In this document: positions 20,290-21,744 of the stretch, in pieces
Position numbering within the stretch: position 1 is the stretch's first letter
Layout: each line of letters begins with the position of its first letter
Assembly (NCBI GenBank): GCA_964496005.1
Contig: CAZBWW010000016.1
Span: forward strand, 1-21,744
Reading direction: 5' to 3'
Source: CAZBWW01 sp964496005
Lineage (GTDB): Bacteria > Patescibacteriota > WWE3 > UBA101185 > UBA10185
Length of the DNA: 21,744 nucleotides
The notes under the pieces: generated by a model
The model's input: the letters and a program-made list of their open reading frames with translations, nothing else
Databases searched by the model: none
What the model was told of the DNA's origin: nothing
Made by a program: the position numbers and the translations under genes

Positions 20290-21327
20290 TTAAGTAGTTA
20301 CTTGCGAACAAAGCCGTTTCACAAATTCTTGCAGTTCGCTCTTTGTCGGATCAGATAAATTTAATTGCCTCTGTGATTTATTGCTTGTTGGCGCCGCCCA
20401 GCTTTGCCACATAACCGCATCCAGTTGACCGTCTGCCTGTAATTCTTCTGACATAACTATTTTTGTCAATTCCGTTAATTCTTCGAGTGTCGGAAAATAA
20501 TAACTGCCGTCAGGCGACCCAAAAACCTGCAGAGATGTTATGATTTTCGCATCCGGATCAGCTTCTTTTATAACTCTCCGCGATACTGTCTGATTAGCAA
20601 TAAGAGTTTCCTTGTCAAAAATGGGTCCGGTACCATTATCCCTAAACTCAAGCGCACTTATTAAACAGACATCACACATCCCATCAGTAAATTCAAATTT
20701 ATTTTTCTTGTTCTGCGACGCTTTCCATAACTCTCTGCTCCACCCAACTACTAAAGGCACTTGCGGTGAAATTTCTTTAGCTTGAGAATATAAAGATTTT
20801 AACTGTACAGCATTAATGTCCTCTAACGGTTCGTCAATTAGCAACACACCATACAAACTATCGCCAAACACTTCCGGGTTTTCGTTATAAAAAGTGAGAA
20901 AGTCTTTTACCAAACCTAAATCGCATACGGTGTCGCTCTGGCAAGATGGCACATAATTTGCGTCCGTAAGCGCAACTAACACTTTAACATTTTCTTTTTG
21001 TACTTCCTTAAAAAATGCGGCCCAGTTTTCTTGAGTGCTGTTGGTATCAAATGACTGAAATATAATATTTATACCTAAAGTCTCTTTAATCTCCGAAATA
21101 CCTTGTGCTATTTTGCTTGAATTTATAGGTGTGATTTCTTCCCTCGGCACAGCAACACCTGTCATACATTCTGGTACTGAGGTAATTGGTGATAAGTATG
21201 GATCAATGACTAGCTCTGAAGACTCCCCAGATAATTCATCAGAATTGGGAAAATTGCTTTTAAAAATGAAAAGCGCGCCAAAGACTAAGATTGCTACAAA
21301 TGCAAAGATAAGTAAAAACTTTGACAT
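20290..21327 (-). CDS. Membrane-anchored extracytoplasmic TIM-barrel-like protein
   Basis: A 345-residue protein with one N-terminal helix (residues 3-23) followed by a Ser/Glu linker, so it is exported and probably anchored. The rest alternates strands and helices as in glycoside-hydrolase-like TIM barrels: NIIFQSF, NVKVLVALTD, YGVLLIDEP, VPLVVGWS, DAKIITSLQ and LDAVMWQSW read as successive barrel strands. IDEP with a Glu at the strand end and the late WQSW resemble the active-site edges of GH5/clan-A-like enzymes. Catalytic residues cannot be assigned with confidence. Five cysteines in the exported part may form disulfides. Extended -10 seven bases before the ATG. Confidence 0.65.
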   Translation of the reverse strand: MSKFLLIFAFVAILVFGALFIFKSNFPNSDELSGESSELVIDPYLSPITSVPECMTGVAVPREEITPINSSKIAQGISEIKETLGINIIFQSFDTNSTQENWAAFFKEVQKENVKVLVALTDANYVPSCQSDTVCDLGLVKDFLTFYNENPEVFGDSLYGVLLIDEPLEDINAVQLKSLYSQAKEISPQVPLVVGWSRELWKASQNKKNKFEFTDGMCDVCLISALEFRDNGTGPIFDKETLIANQTVSRRVIKEADPDAKIITSLQVFGSPDGSYYFPTLEELTELTKIVMSEELQADGQLDAVMWQSWAAPTSNKSQRQLNLSDPTKSELQEFVKRLCSQVTT

Positions 21328-21334
21328 AATGATA

Positions 21335-21343
21335 ACTATAACA
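21335..21343 (-). promoter_or_regulatory. Extended -10 promoter of the 21327 gene
   Basis: TGTTATAGT on the minus strand lies seven bases before the ATG; leaderless mRNA predicted. Confidence 0.5.
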
Positions 21344-21378
21344 CTAAAACCGCTAACTGAATTACTTGCTTCTAAAAT

Positions 21379-21744
21379 TTAACTTTGAATCGGGTGCGGT
21401 CCTAGCTCCAAGTACTTCGCAAACCCATCTAAAATGGTTTTTAACTTTTTCATTTTTATGTCATCAGCCTCAAAATAACTAAACGCAAGTGCATGCCCTC
21501 CATGCACATATTCAAACTTAAAGTTCTTCCTATCAGCCGCAGCCAGTTCTTTTTTTCCTTGTTCAGTTTTTGGCTTTAAGGTAATAACGGTATAGGGAGA
21601 AAGCCCGCGTACGGGTGGTGCATATTCGTAGAAACTAATTTTGTAGTCTTTAAAATATTTTTTCAATTTTTCGTACACCTGAATGTCTGTATATGAAACG
21701 GGTCTATCGGCTTTTTTATAGGAATACAACAACACAACAAGGTA
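21379..21744 (-). CDS. Unknown protein, N-terminus beyond the window
   Basis: The frame is open to the window edge, so the real start may lie outside; a GTG at 21735 is the only start candidate inside and has no visible ribosome site. The visible part of about 121 residues begins with a hydrophobic stretch (YLVVLLYSY) and continues as a soluble, Lys- and Tyr-rich domain with several strand-like segments (SPYTVITLKPKT; FKFEYVHGGHALAFSYFEAD). No motif is recognised. Confidence 0.6.
   Translation of the reverse strand, partial: YLVVLLYSYKKADRPVSYTDIQVYEKLKKYFKDYKISFYEYAPPVRGLSPYTVITLKPKTEQGKKELAAADRKNFKFEYVHGGHALAFSYFEADDIKMKKLKTILDGFAKYLELGPHPIQS

Noticed and set aside
1..21744. tRNA, rRNA, CRISPR array, insertion sequence or prophage
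   Set aside because: No tRNA T-loop-like sequence with acceptor pairing, no rRNA stretches, no regularly spaced direct repeats, and no transposase or phage structural gene were found on either strand.

Overview
The window looks like a piece of a small, low-GC bacterial chromosome, most likely from the Candidate Phyla Radiation / Patescibacteria. That placement is an inference from gene content and architecture: many short single-domain or unrecognised proteins, small membrane proteins, an AbiEii-type nucleotidyltransferase paired with a DUF6922-like partner, and very tight or overlapping genes. UGA serves as a normal stop codon (for example at 10178-10180 and 10365-10367), which argues against the recoded Gracilibacteria/Absconditabacteria. 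No rRNA, tRNA, CRISPR array, transposase or phage gene was seen.

Layout. 1-2067: a partial unknown gene, a promoter-driven short gene or RNA (415-675), a three-helix membrane protein, a 370-base gene-poor stretch ending in a terminator, and a secreted aromatic-rich protein. 2149-5288: an ABC exporter half-transporter, the 3' remnant of a DinB-family gene, an unknown leaderless gene and a SpoU-type RNA methyltransferase. 5344-8472: an unknown gene, an HExxH protein with a DinB/ClbS-like protein, the AbiEii toxin and antitoxin-like pair, and a membrane protein. 8553-10973: short genes with strong Shine-Dalgarno sites and terminators, a second HExxH protein, two internally deleted pseudogenes (RBBP9/YdeN-type hydrolase and Ldh2-type oxidoreductase) and an HD-domain hydrolase. 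11048-13168: two small membrane proteins, a HIT hydrolase, a LysE/RhtB exporter and another short gene. 13217-15031: an overlapping operon of ArsR regulator, rhodanese + metallo-beta-lactamase-fold fusion and NAD(P)H:FMN reductase, under a near-consensus promoter with a palindrome in its spacer. 15094-21744: a methyltransferase, an operon of YfhO-like membrane protein, small membrane protein and nucleoside deaminase, an exported Cys-containing protein, a voltage-gated potassium channel, a membrane-anchored TIM-barrel-like protein and a partial unknown gene.

Two initiation styles stand out. Most conserved genes have a -10 box, often extended (TGnTATAAT), only 6-7 bases before the start codon, which predicts leaderless mRNAs. 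The short unknown genes and the secreted protein instead have strong Shine-Dalgarno sites (TAAGGAG, or AGGAGGTG for the secreted protein), and the short genes mostly also have an untranslated leader and their own terminator. Two of the terminators, 4.3 kb apart, are nearly identical in sequence. At least three recognisable gene remnants in 22 kb suggest ongoing genome erosion. The best candidates for something undescribed are the ArsR/rhodanese-MBL/FMN-reductase operon, in which the MBL HxHxDH site is degenerate, and the set of short gene cassettes.
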